Source: a virus
Virus record (IMG/VR): IMGVR_UViG_3300027985_000843
Coordinates: 186,001-250,000 of that record
Reading direction: 5' to 3' (one strand)
DNA: 64,000 nucleotides
Part shown: positions 34,830 to 42,835 of the stretch, piece by piece
Numbering within the stretch: the stretch's first letter is position 1
Layout of the letters: every line of letters begins with the position of its first letter
Translations under genes and position numbers: made by a program
The notes under the pieces: generated by a model
What the model saw: only the letters and a program-made list of their open reading frames with translations
Databases searched by the model: none
Told to the model about the DNA's origin: nothing

Positions 34830-36337
34830 CAGACACCGTTTTGAGGAAAGAAGAACAGCCGGAACTCGCGAGACCACTGTTCAGTGGTCAGAATGTCGCC
34901 CTTGCTCAACCCGTTGGCGCCACGGAATTGGTGCGACCCGTTACTGGAGTTGCCGTTGAACCCTCGTGGCATCTTGTCCGGCCGAGCCTGACGATCGATC
35001 TCCGTGAGGGCACAAGGATCTCCCGACCCAAGATTGCCGATCTTGTCCGCTGGCTTCGAGGGCGGGGGAGCTGCAACTTTGGGTTCGGGAACCTTGGGTT
35101 CGGGCTTCGGTTCTGGGGCGGCCGCCACGGGCGCCTCAGGGGCCGCCACGGGCGCCTCTGCCTCCGGGACGGGCTCATGGGCCTCCGGCGCCTCCGAAGC
35201 TACCTGAGGCCGCTCTGAGGGCGGGGGAGGCGGGCTTACTGGGGCAGAGGTAAGTACAGGAGCCGAGACAACAACAGGCGGAGCCGCAGACTGCGCGGCC
35301 GAGGCCACAGGCAGACCGCTGGAACACCTGACCACGTCGCACACCAGACCGACCTTCGTGGGGCGAGACGACCGCAAGAAGTATTCTGCTAGTCGAACGA
35401 CGTCATCCCCGTAAACGGCGAACACTTGCTTCGCGAGGTCCTTGTCCATGTGACCGGACTCGGAGAAGATGCCGTGAGCCAGGCGATAAGAGTTCATGGC
35501 CGCCTCAGCTAGGCCGACGGTCACATCGTCTACGCCCACACGATCACAGGCTGCCTCTACCATGTCCACCGACTTCGAGGGATCCCCGAGCGAGAGCAAG
35601 ACCTCGTAATACCTCGAAACCAGAGCTAAGTCCAGATATTCCCGCACGGTGGGTAAATCTACCCGGCCAAGTTGGGCAATCATCTCCAGGCGATTGAGGA
35701 CGTCACGAACATGGCCGTCGCTGTAGTCGATGACCGTCATGACGGCATCGTCCTCAAAAGGTATCCCTTCGGCCGTGAGAACTTTCTGCATGCGTTCGAG
35801 AATCGCCTCGCGGGAGATGCGCCGAATCGGGTACTCCTCACACCGCGACCTGATGGTGCCCCGAATCTTCGAAGGCTCAGTAGTACAGAAGATGCCCACG
35901 AGCCGCTTGTCCTCCAGGGGCTTGAGCAGCACGTCCTGCGAGTCCCGGCTCATCCGGTGCATCTCGTCGAACAGATAGATCCGCTTGGGAGCCCCCACGA
36001 CAGAGAACGACAGATCCTCCACGATCTTTCGAACGCTGTCGATGGTGCCCCGGCTCGCGGCGTCTAGCTCATGGAACGCCTCGGCGGTCTCACTCAGGAT
36101 GGCCTGGCAATTGTCGCACTGATTGCAGGGGTCGCCACTGTCCTGGATGTTCTGACACAACAGGGCCCGACCAAGAATGCGTGCGAGAGTCGTCTTCCCC
36201 TGACCGTGACCGCCCGAGAATATGTAGCTTGTGTCCAGGGCAGTGCCCTTGCGAATACGCTCCCGGAGGACCTGGACCGAGCCGTCTTGGCCCAGGACAT
36301 CCCCGAACGTCATGGGTCTGTATTTGACATCCCACAC
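34829..36337 (-). CDS. dnaX: DNA polymerase III gamma/tau clamp-loader ATPase
   Basis: 502 aa, GTG 36337 with GAGGAG. Starts WDVKYRPMTFGDVLGQ, then Walker A GGHGQGKTT at 42-50, zinc site C61, C71, C74, C77, Walker B YLFDEMHRMS and the SRC arginine finger at 164-166. AAA+ domains run to about 330. The C-terminal tail is Pro/Ala/Glu-rich (about 345-450) and short, so this is gamma-like more than full tau, although a polymerase-binding segment could be in the last 50 residues. It drives clamp loading with the HolA and HolB products of this window. Confidence 0.92.
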   Translation of the reverse strand: MWDVKYRPMTFGDVLGQDGSVQVLRERIRKGTALDTSYIFSGGHGQGKTTLARILGRALLCQNIQDSGDPCNQCDNCQAILSETAEAFHELDAASRGTIDSVRKIVEDLSFSVVGAPKRIYLFDEMHRMSRDSQDVLLKPLEDKRLVGIFCTTEPSKIRGTIRSRCEEYPIRRISREAILERMQKVLTAEGIPFEDDAVMTVIDYSDGHVRDVLNRLEMIAQLGRVDLPTVREYLDLALVSRYYEVLLSLGDPSKSVDMVEAACDRVGVDDVTVGLAEAAMNSYRLAHGIFSESGHMDKDLAKQVFAVYGDDVVRLAEYFLRSSRPTKVGLVCDVVRCSSGLPVASAAQSAAPPVVVSAPVLTSAPVSPPPPPSERPQVASEAPEAHEPVPEAEAPVAAPEAPVAAAPEPKPEPKVPEPKVAAPPPSKPADKIGNLGSGDPCALTEIDRQARPDKMPRGFNGNSSNGSHQFRGANGLSKGDILTTEQWSREFRLFFFPQNGV

Positions 36338-36340
36338 GTG

Positions 36341-36856
36341 TCACTCCTCGTCTTCGCCCTCGCCCTGTGACAGCTCTTCTTCTCCCAGTTCTTCCTGCCC
36401 CTGCCCCTCCTCCGAGAGGATCTGTTCGAGGTCGACTTCCTTGGAGATGGACACGAAGGTGTGTAGGTCGGCGTTCCACGCACCGTAACGGTCCAGGATC
36501 GTACCGAACTCCTGCACATCGGGCTCTCGGATCTTCCAAGAGATCTCGCCGGTGTCTTCGTTCTCCTCGCCGTAGCAACGCTCCAATAAGTGGTCGATGA
36601 GGGCCGTGCGCTGCTGGTCGTCCAGCTCGTTCCACATGTCCGCTGCGACCTCGACCACGAAGTCCTTCCCGATGATCCATTCCAGGAAGCCGCTCAGCTT
36701 GCGCACCTTCCCAAGGATCTTTCTGCCACCCTTCGAGCTGGCTTCGCTCACGAAGCAATACAGCATTCTGGCAGTGGCGATCTCCGGATGGTAGTTGGGG
36801 ATGAGACCCGCAGCGATGTTTTCCAAGCTTTCGGCGTTTTCCCAAGTCTTAGGCAT
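36341..36856 (-). CDS. Putative phage metallopeptidase-family protein with altered motif
   Basis: 171 aa, ATG 36856 with AGGAGAG. Residues 15-100 resemble the putative phage metallopeptidase family (LIPNYHPEIATARMLY, EWIIGKDFVVEVAADMW). The expected DHExxH-type motif reads ALIDHLLERC at 86-94, so the Glu after His is a Leu and the second His is absent. C-terminal half: SWKIREPDVQEFGTILDRYG and an acidic tail. Likely a non-catalytic member or one with changed metal ligands. Lies between primase and dnaX genes. Confidence 0.55.
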   Translation of the reverse strand: MPKTWENAESLENIAAGLIPNYHPEIATARMLYCFVSEASSKGGRKILGKVRKLSGFLEWIIGKDFVVEVAADMWNELDDQQRTALIDHLLERCYGEENEDTGEISWKIREPDVQEFGTILDRYGAWNADLHTFVSISKEVDLEQILSEEGQGQEELGEEELSQGEGEDEE

Positions 36857-36857
36857 G

Positions 36858-37562
36858 TTACTCTCCTAGCTGTTCTCGGATGAAGTTCTGTAGCTTACGG
36901 TCACCCCAAGCGAGCCATAGTTCGTTGGGGTCTTTCACTCGACCCTTGCCGTCGAGCCTGGGGACTCGCGGGAAGACGACATCGTGTATTCGGTCGAACT
37001 TGTCGTGGTGTTCTCGAATGACACGAGCTGCCGCGTCTCGGCCCTTAGGGTCCATATCGTACGCCAACCACAACTCGTCGACAACCCTGCGAAGGCATCG
37101 AGCTGCCTCACTGGTCAGGTGGTTGGTCAGGGTAGACACAATGTTCGGGCGTGTCCTCTGAATGGGAAAAAGATCGAATGCACCTTCGGTAAGGACCACG
37201 TACTTGGTCTCCCAAGCACTTGCCATGGCCTGACCCAGGCCGAACAGGACGGGTTCCTCATCGTACACGGAGAAGTGCGAATAGCCCTTCTTGTTCACGT
37301 CCACGTGCCGGAGCTGGAACCCCTTGAACTGACACAGCGTGTTGGTCAGGGGCAAGACAAACACGTCCCGAAGCCAACCAGTGCTCTGGTACGTCTCGTA
37401 GAGAATGTCAGCCCCTTCGATGTCGGGCAACCCGTTCGAGATGTACCCGAGGCGGTACAGGCTGATCTGCTCATCGCTCACACCACGAGCCCACAAGGCT
37501 TCCCTCTCCCGGTCCGTCAGTTGACCGTGAGCGTAGTCGACAAGTGCCTCGATCCAACTCAT
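36858..37562 (-). CDS. DnaG-like primase TOPRIM protein
   Basis: 234 aa, ATG 37562. It contains the primase core without the N-terminal CHC2 zinc domain: QISLYRLGY, FVLPLTNTLCQFKGFQLRH, then TOPRIM with acidic YVVLTEGAFDLFPIQ (Glu) and LAYDMDPKGRDAA (DxD) and a KDPNELW segment near 212. Shorter than DnaG because the helicase-binding domain is missing too. Makes or helps make primers; no separate helicase was recognised except RecD2. Coupled to the following gene by ATGA. Confidence 0.8.
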   Translation of the reverse strand: MSWIEALVDYAHGQLTDREREALWARGVSDEQISLYRLGYISNGLPDIEGADILYETYQSTGWLRDVFVLPLTNTLCQFKGFQLRHVDVNKKGYSHFSVYDEEPVLFGLGQAMASAWETKYVVLTEGAFDLFPIQRTRPNIVSTLTNHLTSEAARCLRRVVDELWLAYDMDPKGRDAAARVIREHHDKFDRIHDVVFPRVPRLDGKGRVKDPNELWLAWGDRKLQNFIREQLGE

Positions 37563-38164
37563 CCGACCATCACCAAAGAGCGGTCGGCCTTTCGAATCAG
37601 GACAGCCACGTGGTCATACGAACGAACGTAGGCCCCCACCGAGTCAGACGCCAGCAGGGACTTCCCCTCTGGAAGGTCGGATGCCAGGATCAGAAGTCCG
37701 TCGGAAGTACGGGAGACGTAGCCCTGCATCATCATCAGCCGTTCTGCTTGTTCGACGGGCATGGCTTCTCCGCAGGCTTCCTCAAGAGTTGACGGTGGGA
37801 CTACCAGGGCCCTCGGTGTTTCTCCAAGAGACCGCATGACGTCCTGGGCTTCGGTCAGATCCTTACACCGGTTGGACCAGCCCTCCCTCTCAGAAACCTC
37901 CGACAGGACACGAAACAGTTCCACCATGAGCGGACCTTCTTTCCCAGGAGGGCAGAAGGTCGGAGCGAACCGAACGATGCCGTCGCGGGATAGCCTCGTC
38001 TGAAGAAACGTGCCCCGCATGTTGCTCGACAGAAAGGGCGCATTGCAAAGCTCGTCCGAATACTCCATGAGGACGGGCACAGCGAAGCCTGCCCCCCTTG
38101 ACTGATCTGCCCTTCGGCGGATGCGATCAGTTTTCAGCAGGATCTCAAGAGCTGACGTCCTCAT
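37559..38164 (-). CDS. Conserved unknown in replication block
   Basis: 201 aa; ATG 38164 (MRTSALEIL) chosen, since a longer start would overlap the upstream gene by more than 50 nt. Mixed alpha/beta: GFAVPVLMEYSDELCNAPF, a Pro/Gly-rich middle, then a C-terminal segment SVGAYVRSYDHVAVLIRKAD. No motif. Sits between primase and a Cys-containing unknown, in a tight operon, so a replication-linked role is likely only by association. Confidence 0.55.
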   Translation of the reverse strand: MRTSALEILLKTDRIRRRADQSRGAGFAVPVLMEYSDELCNAPFLSSNMRGTFLQTRLSRDGIVRFAPTFCPPGKEGPLMVELFRVLSEVSEREGWSNRCKDLTEAQDVMRSLGETPRALVVPPSTLEEACGEAMPVEQAERLMMMQGYVSRTSDGLLILASDLPEGKSLLASDSVGAYVRSYDHVAVLIRKADRSLVMVG

Positions 38165-38768
38165 TCTTCGACCTCCGAATCTGGACCAGTCTGCCGTCCC
38201 CATCCTGCATCTCCAGCAAAGCGGGAGCGTCCGGGCCCGGTGGCAAGAGGTCGAAGTCGGTGACCGCCTGAATCGGAACGATCTGAATGCGCAACACCCA
38301 CCGGTACCACAGAGCTTTCCACCACGGCACGAGGGCGGGGAGGGACGGAGACTCGTCGAGGACCCACAGAAGTTCCCGAACTGCCGGCATGTTGCTAGCC
38401 ACCCAGGCCGGATCGGCTACATCCCTCAGGAATTCGTTCCACAGAGTCCGCTTCGATCGGGTGGGCTGGAAGTAGGGACACTTCATGGCATCGACGTCGT
38501 CCTCGCAGATGGCGCCTTTCCACTGCTCGATGTCTTCGGCACCCAGCATGCACAGACCGATCGTTTGATCCACGGGCTCACCGTTTACGGCGATCCGATT
38601 GTACTGGTCGTTCGTCTCGCCGTAGACTTCCTTGCGACTATCCAGCGGCTGCAACCAGTTGTGAGCACACAAGTGCGGCCGTCGCTGCTGTGCCTCGTGA
38701 ATGCGACGGTCCAACTCCTCACACAGAAGCTGCCGGATTCTGGACTTGATCTCTCCACGGTCGACCAT
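38145..38768 (-). CDS. Cys-containing unknown in replication block
   Basis: 207 aa; ATG 38768 shares TGATG with the Rad50 C-half gene. Conserved-looking Cys/His set: HLCAHNWLQPLD near 34, GLCMLGAED near 70, AICEDDVDAMKCPYFQP near 84-100, suggesting a four-Cys Fe-S or zinc site. C-terminal half is hydrophobic with Trp (PWWKALWYRWVLRIQ). No enzyme family recognised. Confidence 0.55.
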   Translation of the reverse strand: MVDRGEIKSRIRQLLCEELDRRIHEAQQRRPHLCAHNWLQPLDSRKEVYGETNDQYNRIAVNGEPVDQTIGLCMLGAEDIEQWKGAICEDDVDAMKCPYFQPTRSKRTLWNEFLRDVADPAWVASNMPAVRELLWVLDESPSLPALVPWWKALWYRWVLRIQIVPIQAVTDFDLLPPGPDAPALLEMQDGDGRLVQIRRSKNEDVSS

Positions 38769-39442
38769 CAGAGCCTCTTCACCTTCAGGTGCTCCAGGCC
38801 GTCTTCCTCGACACAGGAGCACCGGTATGCCTGGTCTGCGTGTTCCGCAAAGGCCGGCTTGTGGGTCACGAGTACAACGTCCAGCCCCATCTTGGAGGAC
38901 AGCTCTCGTAGTAGTTGGCTCGTCGCCAGCACGTATTCGTCGGAGATAGCCAACAGAGTCTCATCCAGCAACAAGATGGGGTACCGCTTCAACCGAATGA
39001 TGGTCAGCAAGCGGATGACAAGGGAGGCCATGCTCGAAGGGCCGCCGCCAAAGGATTCCAGCGGCTTGCCCCGGTGTGATAGAGGGTCATCCTTCTTCTT
39101 GCTTCGGATGAAAAAGTCGATCGACACCTTGCCGTACTTCTGACTCACGTCCGCTTCGAACAGCAGATCCTGGTCATCGAAAATCGTCTGAAAGCTCTCT
39201 GAAACCAGGTCCTCCACAGAACGCACCTGATTGACAAGGAGCGCATCCATCAGGACTTGGTACAACTCCCCGACCTTCGACAACACGTCGATCTCGGTCG
39301 AAAGGTCTGCAACCTCTCGTTGCTTGGACTCCCTCTCGGATTGGAGACGATCTCGGAGCGTGGTCAGCCGGACTCCCTTGGCCGCCACGCTCCGGACACG
39401 CTGCCTCAACCCATCGAGGGAGCGTACCTCGTCACTCGACAC
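38768..39442 (-). CDS. Rad50/SbcC C-terminal half (ABC ATPase)
   Basis: 224 aa. Probable GTG 39442, overlapping the sliding-clamp 3' end by 37 nt. Coiled-coil arm at about 10-60, then the C-lobe of an SMC-type ATPase: signature SFGGGPSSMASLVIRL near 130, Walker B PILLLDETLLAI near 160 and H-loop VVLVTHKPAF. There is no Walker A. It complements 42835-44079, which has Walker A, coiled coil and zinc hook, so the two make one split ATPase with the Mre11 nuclease. Confidence 0.85.
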   Translation of the reverse strand: MSSDEVRSLDGLRQRVRSVAAKGVRLTTLRDRLQSERESKQREVADLSTEIDVLSKVGELYQVLMDALLVNQVRSVEDLVSESFQTIFDDQDLLFEADVSQKYGKVSIDFFIRSKKKDDPLSHRGKPLESFGGGPSSMASLVIRLLTIIRLKRYPILLLDETLLAISDEYVLATSQLLRELSSKMGLDVVLVTHKPAFAEHADQAYRCSCVEEDGLEHLKVKRL

Positions 39443-40644
39443 AGGAATACCCCTTCCTTGTTGTCGTCGTCGGGAATGACGACCTTGCCATCTCGATTGA
39501 GGTGGTATTCCTCGACCGTGCGGAGAAGCGTCATCTCGCTGCGATTTGCCGTCGCCGGAATCACAGCCACTCGGAGGATGACAGCATTCCCTCGAACGGG
39601 TTCGATCAAGCCGCGAAGGTGCTCCGTGCCAATACTGGCTGCGAAGTCCTTGTCGCTGGCGTCTCCGCCGAAGTCATCGGTGTCTGAAACGACAGGATTG
39701 GCGCCGACAGGAGCAGATGTGACAGGCCCCGCCCGGCCGACAGCGTGTAGCTGCAACATCTTGTGCTCGGCGTCGTACTTGATTCGGATCTTGTCGGACC
39801 CGCTGGAACTGACGTGCTTGAAGGCACGTACCAAGGTCACCTTCGGAATCGCCAGCACGTAGCCGTCATTCTTGAGGGCGTAATACTTGAACTTCTTGTG
39901 CTCCTCGACCGTGCTGGACCAGCCTACAGCCGACCCGTTCGGAGCCACGATAAATCGAATGGGGCCCATGTGGACGGTGACGTCCTCGTTCCCGCACTTC
40001 GAAAGGAAGGATGTCACGAGACCGACATCCTTCGTGCTGATTGCGAAGGCTCGGCCGCACAGACCCTCGCTGAAGTAGTAGCAAGATCGGATGTTGTCCG
40101 CCCCGAACATCGTCCCGTCGCCGCCCTTCAGGGTCGAGTCGAAGAGCTGCAACGTCTTGTACACCTCGGGCACAGTGTCCTTCTTGGCGACGTGGGCGTT
40201 GACGCAGGCCAGGGCATCCTTGAGGATTGCCGGCGGAACCTTGTAGGTATCCTCGGAGATCTCGTCATCCACGGTCTTCATCAGACGAGGATCGAACGAG
40301 GACACGTTGGCGTTGGCGCCGCCCTCCGTCTCGTACTTGATCCAGAACCGATCTTCCTTCTCGTCATGACCGTATTCGATGTCGATCCAGCCGTCCAGGA
40401 ACTTGAGCCCTTCGGCGGCAAGCGACGGGTAGATGAACGAGCCGTCACCCTCCGACTCGATGACAGGGACATTGACTCTCACGCGGTGCGTGTCGTCTCT
40501 GCCATGGATAGAGCACACCCCGTCCTTGACCACGAACAGGTACCCCGTGCTGTTTTCCTTCTGGGGTGTCGCGGCCGACGGAGACACGATGCTGCTGACG
40601 CTGAGCGCCTCATTGAGGGCTTCTGTGCTGACCCGGATCTTCAT
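39406..40644 (-). CDS. dnaN: DNA polymerase sliding clamp (beta-like)
   Basis: 412 aa, ATG 40644 with AAGGAGG. MKIRVSTEALNEALSVSSIVSP at the N-terminus matches DnaN, as do repeated GYLFVVKDGVCSIHG and GDGSFIYPSLAAEGLKFLDG. Length is somewhat above bacterial DnaN (about 370). Three similar clamp domains are expected, though the second and third are diverged. C-terminal residues RVAVIPATANRSEM fit the clamp end less well than usual. It lies next to the Rad50-Mre11 and RecA genes and near the clamp loader. Confidence 0.8.
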   Translation of the reverse strand: MKIRVSTEALNEALSVSSIVSPSAATPQKENSTGYLFVVKDGVCSIHGRDDTHRVRVNVPVIESEGDGSFIYPSLAAEGLKFLDGWIDIEYGHDEKEDRFWIKYETEGGANANVSSFDPRLMKTVDDEISEDTYKVPPAILKDALACVNAHVAKKDTVPEVYKTLQLFDSTLKGGDGTMFGADNIRSCYYFSEGLCGRAFAISTKDVGLVTSFLSKCGNEDVTVHMGPIRFIVAPNGSAVGWSSTVEEHKKFKYYALKNDGYVLAIPKVTLVRAFKHVSSSGSDKIRIKYDAEHKMLQLHAVGRAGPVTSAPVGANPVVSDTDDFGGDASDKDFAASIGTEHLRGLIEPVRGNAVILRVAVIPATANRSEMTLLRTVEEYHLNRDGKVVIPDDDNKEGVFLCRVTRYAPSMG

Positions 40645-40922
40645 TTTTCCTCCTTGTCGAACTCTTCCAAAGCGCCCTCGACCTCTTGCAGATCTTGCTC
40701 GAACGAAGTGAGGAGAGTCTCCAGCTCCGCATGGGCCTGGTCTCTCTGCTCCTTGAGCCGACGAGGGTCGAAGCCGGCGTCTTCGATCTCCTTGCCGATG
40801 TCGGAAAGTTCCTGCATGCGAGCTTCGAGCTGGCCTCTGAGCTTGTCCCTCTTACGAGTGACGCTTGCGTGTCGGGTGAGAGCATTCTCTACCCGTTGTT
40901 TCAGTTGAGCGACTGTTGCCAT
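40641..40922 (-). CDS. Small coiled-coil protein
   Basis: 93 aa, almost entirely one charged coiled coil (Lys/Arg/Glu heptads from residue 5 to 90). ATG 40922, 6 nt after the early-type hexamer TAGGAG, and that sequence also contains AGAAGG. It overlaps the clamp start. May be an accessory arm for the split Rad50, since the Rad50 halves have short coiled coils; no evidence beyond shape and neighbourhood. Confidence 0.6.
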   Translation of the reverse strand: MATVAQLKQRVENALTRHASVTRKRDKLRGQLEARMQELSDIGKEIEDAGFDPRRLKEQRDQAHAELETLLTSFEQDLQEVEGALEEFDKEEK

Positions 40923-40928
40923 CCTTCT

Positions 40929-40939
40929 CTCCTACACCG
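40929..40939 (-). promoter_or_regulatory. Early-type element CGGTG-TAGGAG
   Basis: Ends 6 nt before ATG 40922; overlaps the stop region of the upstream nuclease gene. The hexamer doubles as an SD-like AGGAG. Confidence 0.45.
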
Positions 40940-41854
40940 CTACGACCGCTTCTTGGCTATCTTTTGGACGACCGACGCTCCCCAGGTACACCGGGAAGGG
41001 GTCGCGAACTCGCAGAATCGACAGTTGTCCTCATTCGCCTTGGGTTTGAACAGCCCTTTGGCGAGAGCCATCTTGTCGGTCTCGTCCAAGTCCGGAATCC
41101 TTGCCGACAGCTCTTCGATCGAGTCCAGGGCCGCGAGGACGTCCTCCAGCAACTGGTCCGTGTCGGCCTGCGAGAACTCCACCCAGTCGATACTACGAGG
41201 GGGAGTGAATCGCCAGTACAGAAACCCCAGCTTGTCGGGCAGCCGGCCATGCTGCAACTGGTACAGCATCCCGTACCAGTAGAGCTGCCGGGGGTCCACG
41301 TACTTGCCACCCCACTTCGAGCCCTTGCCGTCAAGGATGATCAGGTCCTTGTGGGGGGCAATTCGACGGATGATGAAGTCCGCCCGCCCCGCGATCTTGT
41401 GGCCCTTGACGACCTGGTCCAGCTTGACCTCTGCACGGGCGTACGGGCCGAGGAATCGACCGAACTTGATGCTGTCAATCCCACGAGCGATGGACTTTCG
41501 AACGTCATCGATCAGCTCTTCCTTGTCCGCGTACATCCCGCGAGGGTTCTGGCCCTTGCCTTCACCCTTCCACTTGATGATGCCGCATTTGCCGTCCCAT
41601 GACGGGGACGTCTGATCTCTGATGACCTTGTCCACCGTGGGGCGGACCTTCCGCAGGAGCTTGTCCCTCACAGACGCGGGATCTCGCCACAACTCCTCGT
41701 TGTAGAACTCCTCGAAGATGATCCCGATGACCGAACCGTACAGGGACCCGCCCTTGTCCTCAGGCTCGTCCATCTCCGTCTTGTTGATGTACTTGTGCCA
41801 GAACGCGTAAGCACACGAGCTGAACAGCTTGAATCCGGAATACGAGATGTACAT
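40940..41854 (-). CDS. PD-(D/E)XK nuclease with Fe-S Cys set (Cas4/RecB-like)
   Basis: 304 aa, ATG 41854 with GGGAGG. RecB-family motifs: GSVIGIIFEEFYNE near 40, GRADFIIRR near 140, ILDGKGSKWGG near 157 (D and K of the PD-(D/E)XK core) and QLYWYGMLYQL. One Cys near the N-terminus (SSCAYAF, C14) and three at the C-terminus (CRFCEFATPSRC) form the arrangement of 4Fe-4S Cas4/AddB nucleases. Expected single-strand exonuclease processing DNA ends, in an operon with Mre11 and split Rad50. Not a CRISPR component here, as no array was found. Confidence 0.8.
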   Translation of the reverse strand: MYISYSGFKLFSSCAYAFWHKYINKTEMDEPEDKGGSLYGSVIGIIFEEFYNEELWRDPASVRDKLLRKVRPTVDKVIRDQTSPSWDGKCGIIKWKGEGKGQNPRGMYADKEELIDDVRKSIARGIDSIKFGRFLGPYARAEVKLDQVVKGHKIAGRADFIIRRIAPHKDLIILDGKGSKWGGKYVDPRQLYWYGMLYQLQHGRLPDKLGFLYWRFTPPRSIDWVEFSQADTDQLLEDVLAALDSIEELSARIPDLDETDKMALAKGLFKPKANEDNCRFCEFATPSRCTWGASVVQKIAKKRS

Positions 41855-42835
41855 CTACTTTGCCTCCCTCGCCCTCTCCAGGTAGCTTAGGGCGCGGTCC
41901 CGAACTTCCGGGGCGAAGCCCAGCCCCCGAATGGTCGTGGTCACGTCACCATCGGAAGACGCACCGACCTCTTTCTGGAGACGCTCTACGAACTGCGAGA
42001 TGATCGCACCCTCTTGCTCGCGTCTCTGTTTCCGGACTACGTCGAAGACCTCTTCGGCCGGCGGGACACGAAGGGGAATGGTCCCCACAGTCAGGGTCCC
42101 GTCGTCCACCTCAATAAGGGCCACCTGAGGAATCCGAGTCATGTTCTCGTTGTTCAGGGATCCTCGCGACACAGCCCCGGGGTTGACGAAGTACCGACCA
42201 TCGATCCGAACTATCCCCTGGTCCTTGTGCCAGTGGCCGAAACAGCAGACGTCGGGGCCGCCCTCGTAAACGAGGTCCTTGTAGGCGAACACCTCTTCCC
42301 CATAGAAGTCTCGCGTCTCTTCCTGGGGCGGGGGGTTCTCCGAGGCTAGGGCGTGGATGATGAAGATGAGAACATCCTCGTCCCCACGTTCGACAGCCTT
42401 GAAGTCATCGAGGGTCCGAACGAGGCTGTAGGGAAAGCCCACCACCCGGACCTTCATGCCGCCGTCCTCGAAGGTGGTGTCGGTCATACGTTGAATTACA
42501 CCGGCGGCGAACAACACTTGCAGAGGCTGTCGTTCAAGAGTGTCGAGGTTGTTGTAGGCGATGTCGTGGTTGCCGATGTTCAGGTAGACAGGACACGGGT
42601 ACGCGGCGTGGATCTCCGCCGCCCTTGCCACCAGGTAGTGACTGTTGCGGGTGGGCGCCTTGATGTGAAAGAAGTCCCCGCCGTCGAGAATCGCCTTCGC
42701 GCCGTACTTCCGGGCCAAGCTGCCGATCTGTTCCAAGCTGGCCCACACCTCCGACGGATAGTCCGCCTTCCAGGAGTCCGGGTTCTTGTCGGTGGCGTGG
42801 ACGTCCGTTCGGAAGATGAAAGCCAGGTGACCCAT
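41855..42835 (-). CDS. Mre11/SbcD-like nuclease
   Basis: 326 aa; ATG 42835 shares TAATG with the Rad50 N-half stop. Calcineurin-type metallophosphoesterase motifs in order: D11-x-H13 (TDVHATD), GGDFFH, GNHD, then the H of IIHALASEN and GHWHKDQG. Standard length for a phage SbcD/gp47. Nuclease partner of the split Rad50 for double-strand break repair and recombination-dependent replication. Confidence 0.9.
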   Translation of the reverse strand: MGHLAFIFRTDVHATDKNPDSWKADYPSEVWASLEQIGSLARKYGAKAILDGGDFFHIKAPTRNSHYLVARAAEIHAAYPCPVYLNIGNHDIAYNNLDTLERQPLQVLFAAGVIQRMTDTTFEDGGMKVRVVGFPYSLVRTLDDFKAVERGDEDVLIFIIHALASENPPPQEETRDFYGEEVFAYKDLVYEGGPDVCCFGHWHKDQGIVRIDGRYFVNPGAVSRGSLNNENMTRIPQVALIEVDDGTLTVGTIPLRVPPAEEVFDVVRKQRREQEGAIISQFVERLQKEVGASSDGDVTTTIRGLGFAPEVRDRALSYLERAREAK

